A stretch of 64,000 bases of DNA from Sphingomonas bisphenolicum (GTDB lineage: Bacteria; Pseudomonadota; Alphaproteobacteria; Sphingomonadales; Sphingomonadaceae), in the NCBI RefSeq assembly GCF_024349785.1, contig NZ_AP018817.1, positions 3,193,501 through 3,257,500 of the forward strand. The letters run 5' to 3'. Position 1 is the first letter of the stretch; each line of letters begins with the position of its first letter. A program made the translations under genes and the position numbers. Positions 9,021 to 17,258 of the stretch are shown here, piece by piece. The notes beneath the pieces are model-generated. The model was not told where the DNA came from and searched no databases. It saw only the letters and a program-made list of their open reading frames with translations.

Positions 9021-9439
9021 GAGGACGAGAATGCGTGATCGTCACGCCATCGCGCTGTATTTGAAAGGCAAAGCATGGGCATCTTCGGCAAGATCATGGA
9101 CAAGATTTTCCATCACGACGCGAAAGCCGCAGCGCCAGCCTCTCCTCCACCGCCCGCCCCTCCGTCGCATCCTGCGTCGCCGAGCCCCACGGGTGCCGCG
9201 CCCCCTCCCCCTGCGGCCACCCCCGCGCCGCTGCCCCGGCGGTAGATGTTGGCGCTGTGCTTGCGGCGATGGCGGACATGAAGGGTGGCGGAGGCAATTA
9301 TCAGAGCTCCATCGTCGATCTCCTCAAGCTGTTGGACCTCGATTCAAGCCTTGTCGCGCGCAAGGAGCTGGCCGCAGAACTCAATGTGCATGCCGGCGAA
9401 GACGGCAGCGCGGAGCAGAATATTGCCCTTCATCGAGCC

Positions 9440-9445
9440 GTCATA
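9440..9445 (+). repeat. Target-site duplication of IS-B, left copy (GTCATA)
   Basis: GTCATA directly abuts the left terminal repeat, and the same six bases follow the right end at 12051-12056. Within the DUF3597 frame these are the Val-Ile codons. An exact duplication means the element has stayed at its original site. Confidence 0.9.
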
Positions 9446-9536
9446 TGCGCATTTCGCGGAAGTTGGGCAGTGATTTCGCGCGATCTCGGGCACGCGTTTC
9501 ACGGCATCGCGGGCAGCCATTTCGCGCCCTCGGGCA
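9446..9536 (+). repeat. Left terminal repeat array of IS-B (four ~23-bp units)
   Basis: Units start near 9446, 9470, 9493 and 9516. Each contains a TTTCNCG core and ends in GGGCA. They are probably IstA-binding sites. The last unit is two bases shorter. Confidence 0.8.
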
Positions 9537-9560
9537 GGCTGGCCAACGGGTGTTATTGAG

Positions 9561-10325
9561 TCAGGGCTGAAGGCTTTGGTCAAGCAATTTCATGGTGCTC
9601 ATCTTTTTTCGCATGCTGTCGCCGCTCAGGGTTAGGCGGTGAGCGTTGTGGACCAGGCGGTCGAGGATCGCATCTGCCAGGGTGGGATCGCCGATAACCT
9701 CGAACCATTGATCCACCGGAAGCTGACTGGTGACGATGGTGGAGCCCCGACCTTGTCGATCGTCGAGGATTTCCAGCAGATCGCGTCGCTCTGTTGCCGT
9801 CAGGACTGAGAGCCCCCAATCATCAAGGATGAGCAGTTCCGTACGTTCGATGGCTTTGAGAACGCGGGCATGTCGTCCGTCGCCTTTGGCTATGGCCAAC
9901 ATCTGGAACAGGCGGGGCACGCGATGATAGACAACCCGGCGACCATCACGGCAAGCTTTGTTGCCCAGTGCGCAGGCGATCCAGCTTTTGCCCAACCCTG
10001 TTGGCCCTGTGATCAGCAAATTTTCGTGCCGGTTGATCCAGCTGCCATCGATCAGATGCGCCATCACCGCGACATCAATGCCGCGAGGGCTGCGCATGTC
10101 GATATCTTCAACACAGGCCGCGTGGCGCAGGGCGGCAAAACGTAACCGCGTAGCCAGCTTCTTGGCGTCACGCTCTGCAGCTTCGCGATCGACGAGCAAT
10201 CCCAGCCTTTCTTCAAAGCTGAGGCTTTCAAACGTCGCGCCAACGCGCCGCTGTTCATGAAGTGCCTTTGCCATACCGGAAAGCCCGATAGCCTCCAGAC
10301 GGTCGCAAGTGGGATGGGACAGCAA
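9561..10325 (-). CDS. istB: IS21-family helper ATPase IstB (IS-B)
   Basis: 254 residues. Walker A is GPTGLGKSWIACALG near residue 108 and Walker B is LLILDDWGLSVLT near residue 170, followed by the TSQLPVDQW sensor region. It is an AAA+ partner of the transposase for target selection. It lies 15 bp after istA on the same strand. It differs clearly from the IS-A IstB: the N-terminal CDRLEAIGLSGMAKALHEQ is characteristic of another IstB subgroup. It appears intact. Confidence 0.93.
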   Translation of the reverse strand: MLSHPTCDRLEAIGLSGMAKALHEQRRVGATFESLSFEERLGLLVDREAAERDAKKLATRLRFAALRHAACVEDIDMRSPRGIDVAVMAHLIDGSWINRHENLLITGPTGLGKSWIACALGNKACRDGRRVVYHRVPRLFQMLAIAKGDGRHARVLKAIERTELLILDDWGLSVLTATERRDLLEILDDRQGRGSTIVTSQLPVDQWFEVIGDPTLADAILDRLVHNAHRLTLSGDSMRKKMSTMKLLDQSLQP

Positions 10326-10340
10326 CAGTAATCTCCTCTG

Positions 10341-11930
10341 TCAGTGGTAATAGTTCTGGCCGCGGATGTTGCGGTGTTGCAGCGGCAGCTCTTCGGGGTC
10401 TGGTTCCAGGAAAGCCTGATCAAGACCGGTCTTCAGGATCGAGCGGATGGATGCGACCGATCGGGCCTTGATGGCGACGGCCCGGCGGCATGCGGCATCG
10501 ATCCGCCGGGGCTCGAAGCTTTTGGCCAACGACAGCACGCCCAGGCAGGTTCGGAAGCCTTGTTCGGGGTGCGGCCTGTCCTGCATTACGATATCGCAAA
10601 ACGCAGCCACGGAGGGCCCCAGCTTTGCGGCGCTGTTCAGAATGCGCGTCGCGGACCATTCGGCATAGCGGCGGTGCGCCGACGGCATATGCTCGGCCGC
10701 CGTGACATGACTACGCCGTCCGGGATCGCGCAGATGGCTAGCGACGCGTTTGCCACGATGGAAGATTTCTACCGTGGCATGAGTAACCCGCGCGTCCACG
10801 TCCTGCCGGATCAAGTTGAACGGCACAGAATACCAGCAGCGATCTACCTCGATGTGATAATCGGGGGCGACACGGGCCCGTTTCCAGCGCGCAAAGACAT
10901 AGGGATCGGCGGGCAGCGGCTGCAAGTTCGGACGATCCAATGTGGCGAACAAATCAGCGCGACTGGCGCCATAGTCACGCATGACGCGCATGTTCAATTC
11001 GTCGAGCAATGGCCGGATGGCAGTGTTCAGCTCGGCTAGTGAGAAGAACCTGCGATTGCGCAACCTTGCCAGGATCCAGCGCTGGGCGACTTGCACGGCT
11101 ACCTCGACTTTGGCCTTGTCTTTTGGCTTTCGCACGCGCGCCGGCAGGATTGCTGTGCCGTAGTACCCGGCCATTTCAGCATAGGTCCGGTTCAAGCCGG
11201 GATCATAGCGGTCCGGCTTAATCACAGCCGATTTCAGGTTGTCGGGTACGACCACCTTCGGCACACCGCCCAGATAGGCAAACATCCCCACATGGGCCGC
11301 AATCCAATCCTCCAGCCCTTCGCTGGCAACAGCCAAGGCGTAGGTATAGCTTGAGGCCCCCATCGCTGCGACGAACAGCTTGGCCGCTTTCACCTCACCG
11401 GTTGCCGGGTCAACGATCTCGATCGTGTCGCCGGAGAAGTCGACAAACACCTTTTCGCCGCCCACATGCGTTTGCCGCATGCTCGGCCGTACACGGCCTT
11501 TCCACGCGTCAAAGTGGGTGCAAAACCATGTGTAGCCAAATCCGTGGGGGTGCTGTGCCCGGTATTCCTGCCACAGCAACATGCGCGTGACCCCGCGCTT
11601 GCGCAGTTCCTGATCAATTACGGCCCAATCCGGAACTGGCCGGTCTGGATCGGCCACGTCTGAAGCGTTCGGGAATAGCAGCAGCTCAAGGCTGTCATCA
11701 TCCAGCCCCTCCGGCAGGGGCCAGCCCAGTCCAGCATCCCGGGCGCGCCGCAGGTACGTGCCCACACTCCCTTTCCCAAGCCCAAGCGAGGACGCAATCG
11801 CCCGCTCACTCAGCCCTTGGGCAAACTTCAATCGCAAAACGTCGCGAATACGGCGCATGGTCAAACGTCCTGTCGGCATTCCAATCCTCCTGTGTTTCAG
11901 GAGGCGGAGTAACTGCAGTTCGTTGGTCAT
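10341..11930 (-). CDS. istA: IS21-family transposase IstA (IS-B)
   Basis: 529 residues from the ATG at 11930; an ATG at residue 18 (MPTGRLTM) is also possible. The HTH GLSERAIASSLGLGKGSVGT (residues ~39-58) precedes a DDE core containing KVFVDFSGDTIEIVDPATGE and VPDNLKSAVIKPDRYDPGLN, where the aspartates fit the catalytic triad. The C-terminal domain has an Arg-rich tail. It binds the 23-bp terminal repeats and performs strand transfer. It is uninterrupted, so transposition competence is plausible. Confidence 0.92.
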   Translation of the reverse strand: MTNELQLLRLLKHRRIGMPTGRLTMRRIRDVLRLKFAQGLSERAIASSLGLGKGSVGTYLRRARDAGLGWPLPEGLDDDSLELLLFPNASDVADPDRPVPDWAVIDQELRKRGVTRMLLWQEYRAQHPHGFGYTWFCTHFDAWKGRVRPSMRQTHVGGEKVFVDFSGDTIEIVDPATGEVKAAKLFVAAMGASSYTYALAVASEGLEDWIAAHVGMFAYLGGVPKVVVPDNLKSAVIKPDRYDPGLNRTYAEMAGYYGTAILPARVRKPKDKAKVEVAVQVAQRWILARLRNRRFFSLAELNTAIRPLLDELNMRVMRDYGASRADLFATLDRPNLQPLPADPYVFARWKRARVAPDYHIEVDRCWYSVPFNLIRQDVDARVTHATVEIFHRGKRVASHLRDPGRRSHVTAAEHMPSAHRRYAEWSATRILNSAAKLGPSVAAFCDIVMQDRPHPEQGFRTCLGVLSLAKSFEPRRIDAACRRAVAIKARSVASIRSILKTGLDQAFLEPDPEELPLQHRNIRGQNYYH

Positions 11931-11933
11931 GCC

Positions 11934-12050
11934 TGCCCGCGATCGCGCGAAATCAGTGCCCGCGATCGTGTGAAATAGGTGCCCGGCTTCCCGTGAAATC
12001 GCTGCCCGCGATCAGATGAAATCAGTGCCCGCGATCACGCGAAACGCGCA
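11934..12050 (-). repeat. Right terminal repeat array of IS-B (five ~23-bp units)
   Basis: Units begin at 11934, 11957, 11980, 12003 and 12026, each with TGCCCG(C/G) followed by GAAA, at an exact 23-bp period. The third unit is diverged. The array overlaps the istA promoter region, so IstA could repress its own gene. Confidence 0.85.
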
Positions 12051-12056
12051 GTCATA
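12051..12056 (+). repeat. Target-site duplication of IS-B, right copy (GTCATA)
   Basis: Exact match to 9440-9445. The sequence after it restores the interrupted DUF3597 reading frame. Confidence 0.9.
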
Positions 12057-12135
12057 GCCAAGCTGGCCGAAAATGGCGGCATCGTCCCAGACAGTCTGCG
12101 CGCGTGATCGAGCGGGCAGCCTGGAAGATATCATC

Positions 12136-12432
12136 GTGACTCGGCTTGAAGAATTGAGACACGCCATGGACGCAGCTGCCGCGGCGCTGAATTTCGATGA
12201 AGCCGCCCGTCTGCGCGACATGATCAGCCTCGTGCGGGCCGGCGGCGATCAGCCCGCAACGGATATCGACCCACAGGGTCTTGAGCGGCAGCAGCCTGGT
12301 GCGATGGGTCTGGGTACGAGCCAGCAGCGCGTACGCCCGCCAGCGGGCTGGGTGCGTCCCAAAAAGCCAGATCCCATGACAAGAGGTCGCAGTCGCAGGG
12401 CAAAGGGTCTCTCTAAGAGAGATGAGCTATAG
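12136..12432 (+). CDS. Small UVR-motif (UvrB/UvrC motif) protein
   Basis: About 98 residues if the GTG at 12136 is used; the frame is open further upstream but would overlap the DUF3597 end. Residues 3-35 form a UVR motif (RLEELRHAMDAAAAALNFDE, then AARLRDMISLVR), the helical hairpin by which UvrB binds UvrC. The tail GLERQQPGAMGLGTSQQRV is characteristic of a small family I recall from sphingomonads. It has no nuclease domain, so it probably binds a partner through the hairpin. The role is unknown; a DNA-damage or stress link is inference. The start is weakly supported (GGAAG some 11 bases upstream). Confidence 0.65.
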   Translation: MTRLEELRHAMDAAAAALNFDEAARLRDMISLVRAGGDQPATDIDPQGLERQQPGAMGLGTSQQRVRPPAGWVRPKKPDPMTRGRSRRAKGLSKRDEL

Positions 12433-12450
12433 CGCAGCAGACCCACGCGG

Positions 12451-13125
12451 TCAGCTTTGCACGGCGAAACTTTTCAGACGGAGGTCGAAATAAGGTTCGC
12501 CGCCCTCGGCGATGGTGAGCCGCTGCGGCCATCGAACGCCGCCGTTTTCCATTTCCCCGGAAAATTCGAAGCGCTGATCGACTATGGCAGACCCGTTCAC
12601 GGCAGGAATGCGGTTGGTGGCCCAGGCGAGCCGTGCGTCCGTGTCAAATCCCAATATCGTTTCAGGAGCCAGGGGATGGCGGGCGATCAGGCGGTCGGGT
12701 AAAAAACCAGGCGCCCATGACGCGTCCTTATCTTGCAAACTGACAAGGCGCATCAAGCCGTAGATGGCATATTGCGCCCGCTCGTGCGCGAGCATGGCGG
12801 CAGGCATTGGCTTGCGTTGCCCGTTCCGCTCAATCCAGCCTTGCTCGCCCTCGACGATGAGGGAGCGTTTGTGCGTTGGCCCTTCGCTTGTAAGCCAGCT
12901 ATCGGACCTGGCGCGCACAAAGGGTTCGACATGCGTGACCATATCGATCTCCACCGTGCGGCCGCCTGCCGTAACCGTTGCAGCCCCCGACCATTGGAGG
13001 ATCCTGGCGCGTCTCAAAGCCCGGTCCCCACCTGCACGCGCTATAGCGCGCTCGAGCAGGTCTGGCGCGCGCGCCGCGATCAGTGCTGCGCCACTTGCAA
13101 TCAGGAAGGTCCGACGATCGAACAT
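12451..13125 (-). CDS. Exported protein of unknown function
   Basis: 224 residues. The N-terminus MFDRRTFLIASGAALIAARA has a twin-arginine-like RRTFL motif and a hydrophobic stretch, suggesting export, perhaps by Tat. The mature part contains repeated beta-type strands (TAGGRTVEIDMVTHVEPFVR, then GFDTDARLAWATNRIP), reminiscent of outer-membrane-lipoprotein-sorting or LolA-like folds, but I cannot confirm this. It has the same orientation as the transglutaminase gene 112 bp upstream, so the two may form an operon. No catalytic motif is visible. Confidence 0.6.
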   Translation of the reverse strand: MFDRRTFLIASGAALIAARAPDLLERAIARAGGDRALRRARILQWSGAATVTAGGRTVEIDMVTHVEPFVRARSDSWLTSEGPTHKRSLIVEGEQGWIERNGQRKPMPAAMLAHERAQYAIYGLMRLVSLQDKDASWAPGFLPDRLIARHPLAPETILGFDTDARLAWATNRIPAVNGSAIVDQRFEFSGEMENGGVRWPQRLTIAEGGEPYFDLRLKSFAVQS

Positions 13126-13237
13126 GTGTCCAAAGATAACGCTGTACCCACATCATGCCAGCGGGAATCCCTCAGGATGAAGGCTTTTGATGCCATGCGA
13201 TTGTGATCTGACGGACCTACGCGGGCCTCGATCACGG

Positions 13238-14086
13238 TTACGCAGCGAGCCTGACGGCAGGGCTCTGCTCGAAAGGCACTTGCGTCACCTCGTCGGTATG
13301 CACCTTGAAGCTTTCAAGGCGCACATTGCCGAATGCCGTCGTCAACGCCGTATCGGCCGCATCGCGACCGCAGGCCATAAGAATCCGTCCGATCCGCGGC
13401 ACACGGTGCCGCGCGTCGAAGCTATGCCATTGCCCGCCCAGATAGACTTCAAACCAGGCATGAAAGTCCATCGGGACGTCGACGGGGTCTATGCCGATAT
13501 CGCCCAGATAGCCGCTGCAATAGCGGGCGGGTATGTTCATGCACCGGCACAGCGCCACTGCCAGATGGGCAAAGTCCCGGCACACGCCGACCTTCTCCTG
13601 ATAGGCTTCCCAGGCGGTGCGGGTCGAGCGGGCATAGGCATAGCCATAGGTCAAATGGCTGTGCACGAAATCGACGATTGCCTGAACCCGCTGCCAGCCG
13701 GGCGGAATGTGTCCGAAGAGCCACCAAGCCTCGTTGGACAGGATGTCCGTGTCGCAATAGCGGCTCGCGACGAGATACATGAGAATGTCCGCAGGAAGTT
13801 CCGCTATCGGGTGCTGCACGGCCTCCGGGCTTTGGCGATCAACGGTTCCAGGGTCTGCGATCACAAAATCGCAGGCTATGGTGGAGCGCCCGGCGGGCAA
13901 TGTCATGCGCGTGCAGATATTGCCGAACACGTCCCGATAATCTTCCATACCCATGGCACGATCGCTGACCAGACGGTGGGTCGTCTGCAGATCGTTCCAT
14001 CGCTCGGGACGGACGCTCAACATCGAAATCAGCGGCGTGGGAGCATAAGCCTCGAACATGAGGTCATAGCCGGCACGGATCAGCAT
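13238..14086 (-). CDS. Transglutaminase-like cysteine protease family protein
   Basis: 282 residues. The papain-like transglutaminase core is complete: the catalytic Cys in KVGVCRDFAHLAVA (~residue 168), the His in MDFHAWFEVYLGG (~209) and the Asp in WHSFDARHRVPR (~225). An N-terminal beta domain (~1-110) matches the region seen in bacterial COG1305 proteins. These enzymes act as peptidases or amidases rather than cross-linkers in most bacteria; the substrate is unknown. There is no clear signal peptide, so it is cytoplasmic. A promoter should lie in the gap after 14086. Confidence 0.85.
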   Translation of the reverse strand: MLIRAGYDLMFEAYAPTPLISMLSVRPERWNDLQTTHRLVSDRAMGMEDYRDVFGNICTRMTLPAGRSTIACDFVIADPGTVDRQSPEAVQHPIAELPADILMYLVASRYCDTDILSNEAWWLFGHIPPGWQRVQAIVDFVHSHLTYGYAYARSTRTAWEAYQEKVGVCRDFAHLAVALCRCMNIPARYCSGYLGDIGIDPVDVPMDFHAWFEVYLGGQWHSFDARHRVPRIGRILMACGRDAADTALTTAFGNVRLESFKVHTDEVTQVPFEQSPAVRLAA

Positions 14087-14283
14087 GGTGGAGGCTCCGA
14101 CAGAAATTTGGTGGGTCCGCTATGAGAATGCGGCGGCATAAGCGCATGAACACTCAACTGGTTTCAGGAAAACTGGATTTACAGTGCGAAAGCGATGCCT
14201 AGAAAAAGAGGTCAAACCCGACGGCCTGCAAGATAGCTGCCCCTCAGCGACGATTGCCCCCGCGCACGGCGGGGGCGTGCATG

Positions 14284-14460
14284 TCAGTTGTCGGTGCCCG
14301 GCTTGGTCGTCTTTGGCGCCTTGCCATCTTCGATCCGGCCTTCGTTGCGCAGATCGCGACCTTCCTGAGCCTTTTCCTTCGCTTCGGCCGAATTGCCGTG
14401 CTCGTAAGCTTCTTCCTTCACGTAACCGGCGGCTTCTTTGAGTTCACCTTTGATGCCCAT
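14284..14460 (-). CDS. CsbD-like stress protein
   Basis: 58 residues from the ATG at 14460, which has a strong GGAGAT site upstream; a longer frame exists but lacks one. The sequence is MGIKGELKEAAGYVKEEAYE followed by a charged, disordered tail ending PKTTKPGTDN. The GELKEAAGYVKEE block matches the CsbD helix pattern. CsbD proteins are abundant under general stress in many bacteria; their function is unknown. No EcfG-type site was found immediately upstream. Confidence 0.75.
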   Translation of the reverse strand: MGIKGELKEAAGYVKEEAYEHGNSAEAKEKAQEGRDLRNEGRIEDGKAPKTTKPGTDN

Positions 14461-14613
14461 GAATATCTCCTGTCGGCATATGTCATGCTTGGTCATGACA
14501 GGTGTAAAGCGCATCAGAAGGGGTTTTGCTCCACTTTGAGGATTGAAAGCAGACTAATTCGCACTGATCATGCGGAACAGATCACAGTCGAACCAACCGA
14601 TTTGAAACATGGA

Positions 14614-15126
14614 TCAACTATTCTTCCTGATCGGAATATATTGGCAGACAAAATTGGGGCCATGCGGTTGAGAACAGGGTATCAGATGAACGTGAAGACC
14701 TGTGTCACCCGATCTTGCACTGAGGCAGAAGGCCTGCTCGGCCTCGTACAGATCGTCGCGATGGGGATCGCTCCAGTGTCTGATCGATTTTAGCGCTCGC
14801 GATTTTGCTTTTGGCTCGCTGTCGGCGACCACGAAGAGATTGCGGTGCCGCTCGGCAAATTCTCCCGGCTCGTAACCGCCCAGATTAACGAAATAAAGCC
14901 TCTCCATCCCGGTGAAAGGCTCCGGACGGAGCGTGACATCATAACCATCGGCGTGGGTGATTTCCGCCCAACAATCGATGTGCAGGCTCTTTGGGATGCC
15001 CCACCACTGACGCCTGAGTTCGGCGTGCGTCTCCTCGATCCTGTTGGCGACCACGAAACGCACGTCATGGATCTCGATATTGGCGCCGGGAAACTCCCCA
15101 CCGACATAGATGGCGAAGAGCTTCAT
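14614..15126 (-). CDS. DUF1543 family protein
   Basis: 170 residues from the ATG at 15126, which overlaps the upstream FAD-protein stop as TGATG; a GTG one codon earlier is possible. The start MKLFAIYVGGEFPGANIEIH, then HDVRFVVANRIEETHAELRR, fits DUF1543, a small family with tandem alpha/beta repeats. Two repeat-like halves are visible (~1-75 and ~80-160). The function is unknown. Overlap with the FAD/NAD(P) gene indicates co-translation. Confidence 0.72.
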   Translation of the reverse strand: MKLFAIYVGGEFPGANIEIHDVRFVVANRIEETHAELRRQWWGIPKSLHIDCWAEITHADGYDVTLRPEPFTGMERLYFVNLGGYEPGEFAERHRNLFVVADSEPKAKSRALKSIRHWSDPHRDDLYEAEQAFCLSARSGDTGLHVHLIPCSQPHGPNFVCQYIPIRKNS

Positions 15127-16808
15127 CACCAGGCGGACCGTCCCTCGGTTGCCGAGGGAAGAGCGTAAAATTCGACCCCGTTGCGCCTGATCGCCTTGGC
15201 AAGCTCTTCACCCACGACGAGCCCCATTTCATGAGCGCTGGTAATTCCCTGGATAAAGGGATGCCGCCCCATGAGGAAAGGCAGGCTTAGGCAAAATAGC
15301 TGATCGGCCGGGATGTCGGGCGAAACCGGGTGAAACTGATCGTCGATCACGATCCCCCTGGTCGGACCAGGCGCATCGTCAGGAGCGACATCGCGAATGA
15401 TCCCTTGATCGCGGAGCGCCGCAAAGGGAAAATCCTTTGTAGACAACGCCCTCTGACCCATTGCCTCGATAAAGACGGGAAAATGTGTCTGTTCGGATCC
15501 TAAATCCAGCACGGCGCCGCTCTCGGGTCTATGACTGTCGATCCGGTACCCCTCGCCCACTGCCATGACGGACAGCTTTCCAGCCGCATGAAGCGCCAGC
15601 ATGCGCTTGATGGATACATGGGGAACAGTGGCATAGTCATCGACGAAAATCGGCTTGAAATGGCGCGAGAAGCGTCGGAACTCCTCGTCGTTCAGATGCG
15701 GTACCAACTCCTGGATCACCTCATGCATGCGCAGGATCGCGTAGCGCCAAGGCACCGTGTAGCGCCGTGCGTAGTCGCGCTGTGCTTGCTCCAGATTTGC
15801 CCTGGCCCACATGAAGGGATCGGTCGCGATCCGGTCGGCAAAGTAGCTGTCGCAAAATGCCTCCATATCGAGCTTATGCAGTTCGATCTTGTCGGCATAG
15901 CCCGGATCGGCGACTTCCAGCTCCCGTTTGAAGAGGCCAAAGGCCCGATCGAGAAGATCCGGCCGCTGGTCCGCCACGAGCGCCTCGATTGCTTCTGCCG
16001 TACAGAATGACAAGGGCGCATAGGGTATGGGAAAATAGAAGTCCGCTTCAGGGAGCAGGCCTTTGCGCGACAGCATCGTCATATGGAAATCATCTGTGCC
16101 GGGCGACGGGCAATAGGCGACGTCGCCGGCATCGTCCTCTACGAAGGCGCCATGCGTCACAGCCAGCGCAACGGCGGCATCGATCGCGCTGAGGGATGAT
16201 CCGCGAATCCCGATCTTGCAGGGCGGAACCTGAGCCAACGCCGTTGCCGGCCAAGGGCTGAGGAAATAGCCGGGTCGAACCTCCGGCTCTTCCGGCCACT
16301 GATGTCCCGTAGCCAGGACCACATGGTCGAACTGCTCCTCGAAAGCCGCGCCGCGACGGGGCTGAGCGATAAGCGTCATGCCCTCGGAGCCTCCCACGGC
16401 ATCGATCACCGCGCAATGCGTGCGCACGGCAACATCGACACCGGCGCGCTCTGCCCGCGCGATCATGGCCTCGAGCTGATCGCAGAAATACTCGCCCAGG
16501 GCTACGCGTGGATAGAAGGAGCGCTCGTTAATCTCACCGCGTGCAATTTGGAGATTGGCCAGGCGCTCGTCGGGCTGTCGGCTCAACCAGTCGAACAGCG
16601 TCTCCTCAAGCGCCGGGATCTCGATGCTGGCGATATTGGAGAGCATGGCCGGGTCGTTCCATCCCGGACGATAGGGCGTCCCGCGGCCGACGATGCCTTG
16701 CTTTTCGAAGATGGTCAGGCGGAACGAAGGCGGCTTTTGCTTCAGCAATGCGTGAAGCGTGTAGATCATTGTCGGACCTGCGCCGACAAATGCAATCGAA
16801 GCTGTCAT
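15126..16808 (-). CDS. FAD/NAD(P)-binding protein
   Basis: 560 residues. A Rossmann dinucleotide motif sits at the N-terminus: IAFVGAGPTMIYTLHALL (residues 4-21, GxGxxx variant), then LTIFEKQGIVGRGTPY, typical of the FAD-NAD(P)-binding family PF13454. A second nucleotide-type segment is near 195-215 (KIGIRGSSLSAIDAAVALA). The protein probably binds FAD and oxidises an unknown substrate. It forms an overlapping pair with the DUF1543 gene. No signal peptide is present, so it is cytoplasmic. Confidence 0.78.
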   Translation of the reverse strand: MTASIAFVGAGPTMIYTLHALLKQKPPSFRLTIFEKQGIVGRGTPYRPGWNDPAMLSNIASIEIPALEETLFDWLSRQPDERLANLQIARGEINERSFYPRVALGEYFCDQLEAMIARAERAGVDVAVRTHCAVIDAVGGSEGMTLIAQPRRGAAFEEQFDHVVLATGHQWPEEPEVRPGYFLSPWPATALAQVPPCKIGIRGSSLSAIDAAVALAVTHGAFVEDDAGDVAYCPSPGTDDFHMTMLSRKGLLPEADFYFPIPYAPLSFCTAEAIEALVADQRPDLLDRAFGLFKRELEVADPGYADKIELHKLDMEAFCDSYFADRIATDPFMWARANLEQAQRDYARRYTVPWRYAILRMHEVIQELVPHLNDEEFRRFSRHFKPIFVDDYATVPHVSIKRMLALHAAGKLSVMAVGEGYRIDSHRPESGAVLDLGSEQTHFPVFIEAMGQRALSTKDFPFAALRDQGIIRDVAPDDAPGPTRGIVIDDQFHPVSPDIPADQLFCLSLPFLMGRHPFIQGITSAHEMGLVVGEELAKAIRRNGVEFYALPSATEGRSAW

Positions 16809-16966
16809 GCGGGCGACAATGCATGCGACCCTAAAATAGCTCCTGAAAAATCATACTCATCCAGATCAACTTCGCACCTCAGATGAAACTCATCAGCGAC
16901 CGTATTGCTTGTTACGCTGCGCCTTGGATAGGTTTTCCGCCAGTATCGCGCACAAGGAGAAAGAAT

Positions 16967-17182
16967 ATGCCCGGAAACGAAAATGGGCTCGATCCGCATA
17001 ATGGTCAGTCCAAGGAGCTTCCCCGCCGCGGGCCCGCCGGAGACGTCCGCCCGAACGAGGATGATCTCGATCCCCGGACGAAGGGAAGCAATCGGCAGGA
17101 AGATGTCGAAGACCGTCCTTCGGTCGGGACCGTGGAACCCGAAGACTATCCCGAGAGCGACCGCAGTGACGCCCGACCGTAA
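16967..17182 (+). CDS. Small acidic hydrophilic protein
   Basis: 71 residues from the ATG at 16967, which follows AAGGAGAAAGAAT, a strong ribosome-binding site; a longer in-frame start at 16883 has none. The composition is charged, Pro/Gly/Asp-rich and probably disordered (e.g. GPAGDVRPNEDDLDPRTKGS). I do not recognise a family with confidence. It stands alone between the divergent FAD gene and convergent LigD, in a neighbourhood of stress and DNA-repair genes, so a stress role is plausible but unproven. Confidence 0.6.
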   Translation: MPGNENGLDPHNGQSKELPRRGPAGDVRPNEDDLDPRTKGSNRQEDVEDRPSVGTVEPEDYPESDRSDARP

Positions 17183-17258
17183 TGAAAAGGCGGAGGATGA
17201 GAAGGTGCTTTCGCACTGGGGCGCGTCGGCTTCAGCCGCTCATGTCATAGGTCGCAAG

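Larger units (their letters stand above)
9446..12050 (-). mobile_element. IS21-family insertion sequence (IS-B) with arrayed terminal repeats
   Basis: 2605 bp. Both ends, read inward, start TGCGC(A/G)TTTCGCG. The left end holds four units of about 23 bp (9446-9536) of the type ..ATTTCGCG..ATCGCGGGCA. The right end holds five such units (11934-12050), the inverse TGCCCGCGATC....GAAATCAG. The element carries istA and istB on the minus strand and is flanked by GTCATA on each side. It is unrelated at the ends to IS-A and its proteins belong to another IS21 subgroup. Confidence 0.92.
9075..12107 (+). pseudogene. DUF3597 family gene, frameshifted and split by IS-B
   Basis: The pieces rebuild a typical small DUF3597 protein. 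An ATG at 9075 gives MGIFGKIMDKIFHHDAKA and a Pro/Ala-rich linker that stops at 9243-9245. The next frame continues with VDVGAVLAAM, then SSIVDLLKLLDLDSSLVARK and ELAAELNVHAGE up to AVI at 9445. After IS-B the same frame resumes at 12057 with AKLAENGGIVPDSLRA and stops at 12105-12107. There are two lesions: a one-base loss in the GC-rich linker near 9225-9240, and the IS-B insertion. The function of DUF3597 is unknown. The linker shift could be a base-call error; the insertion is certain. Confidence 0.85.

Noticed and set aside
14560..14600. GGAAC at 14575 as an EcfG promoter for CsbD
   Set aside because: It is on the wrong strand for csbD and has no matching -10 element at N16-17.
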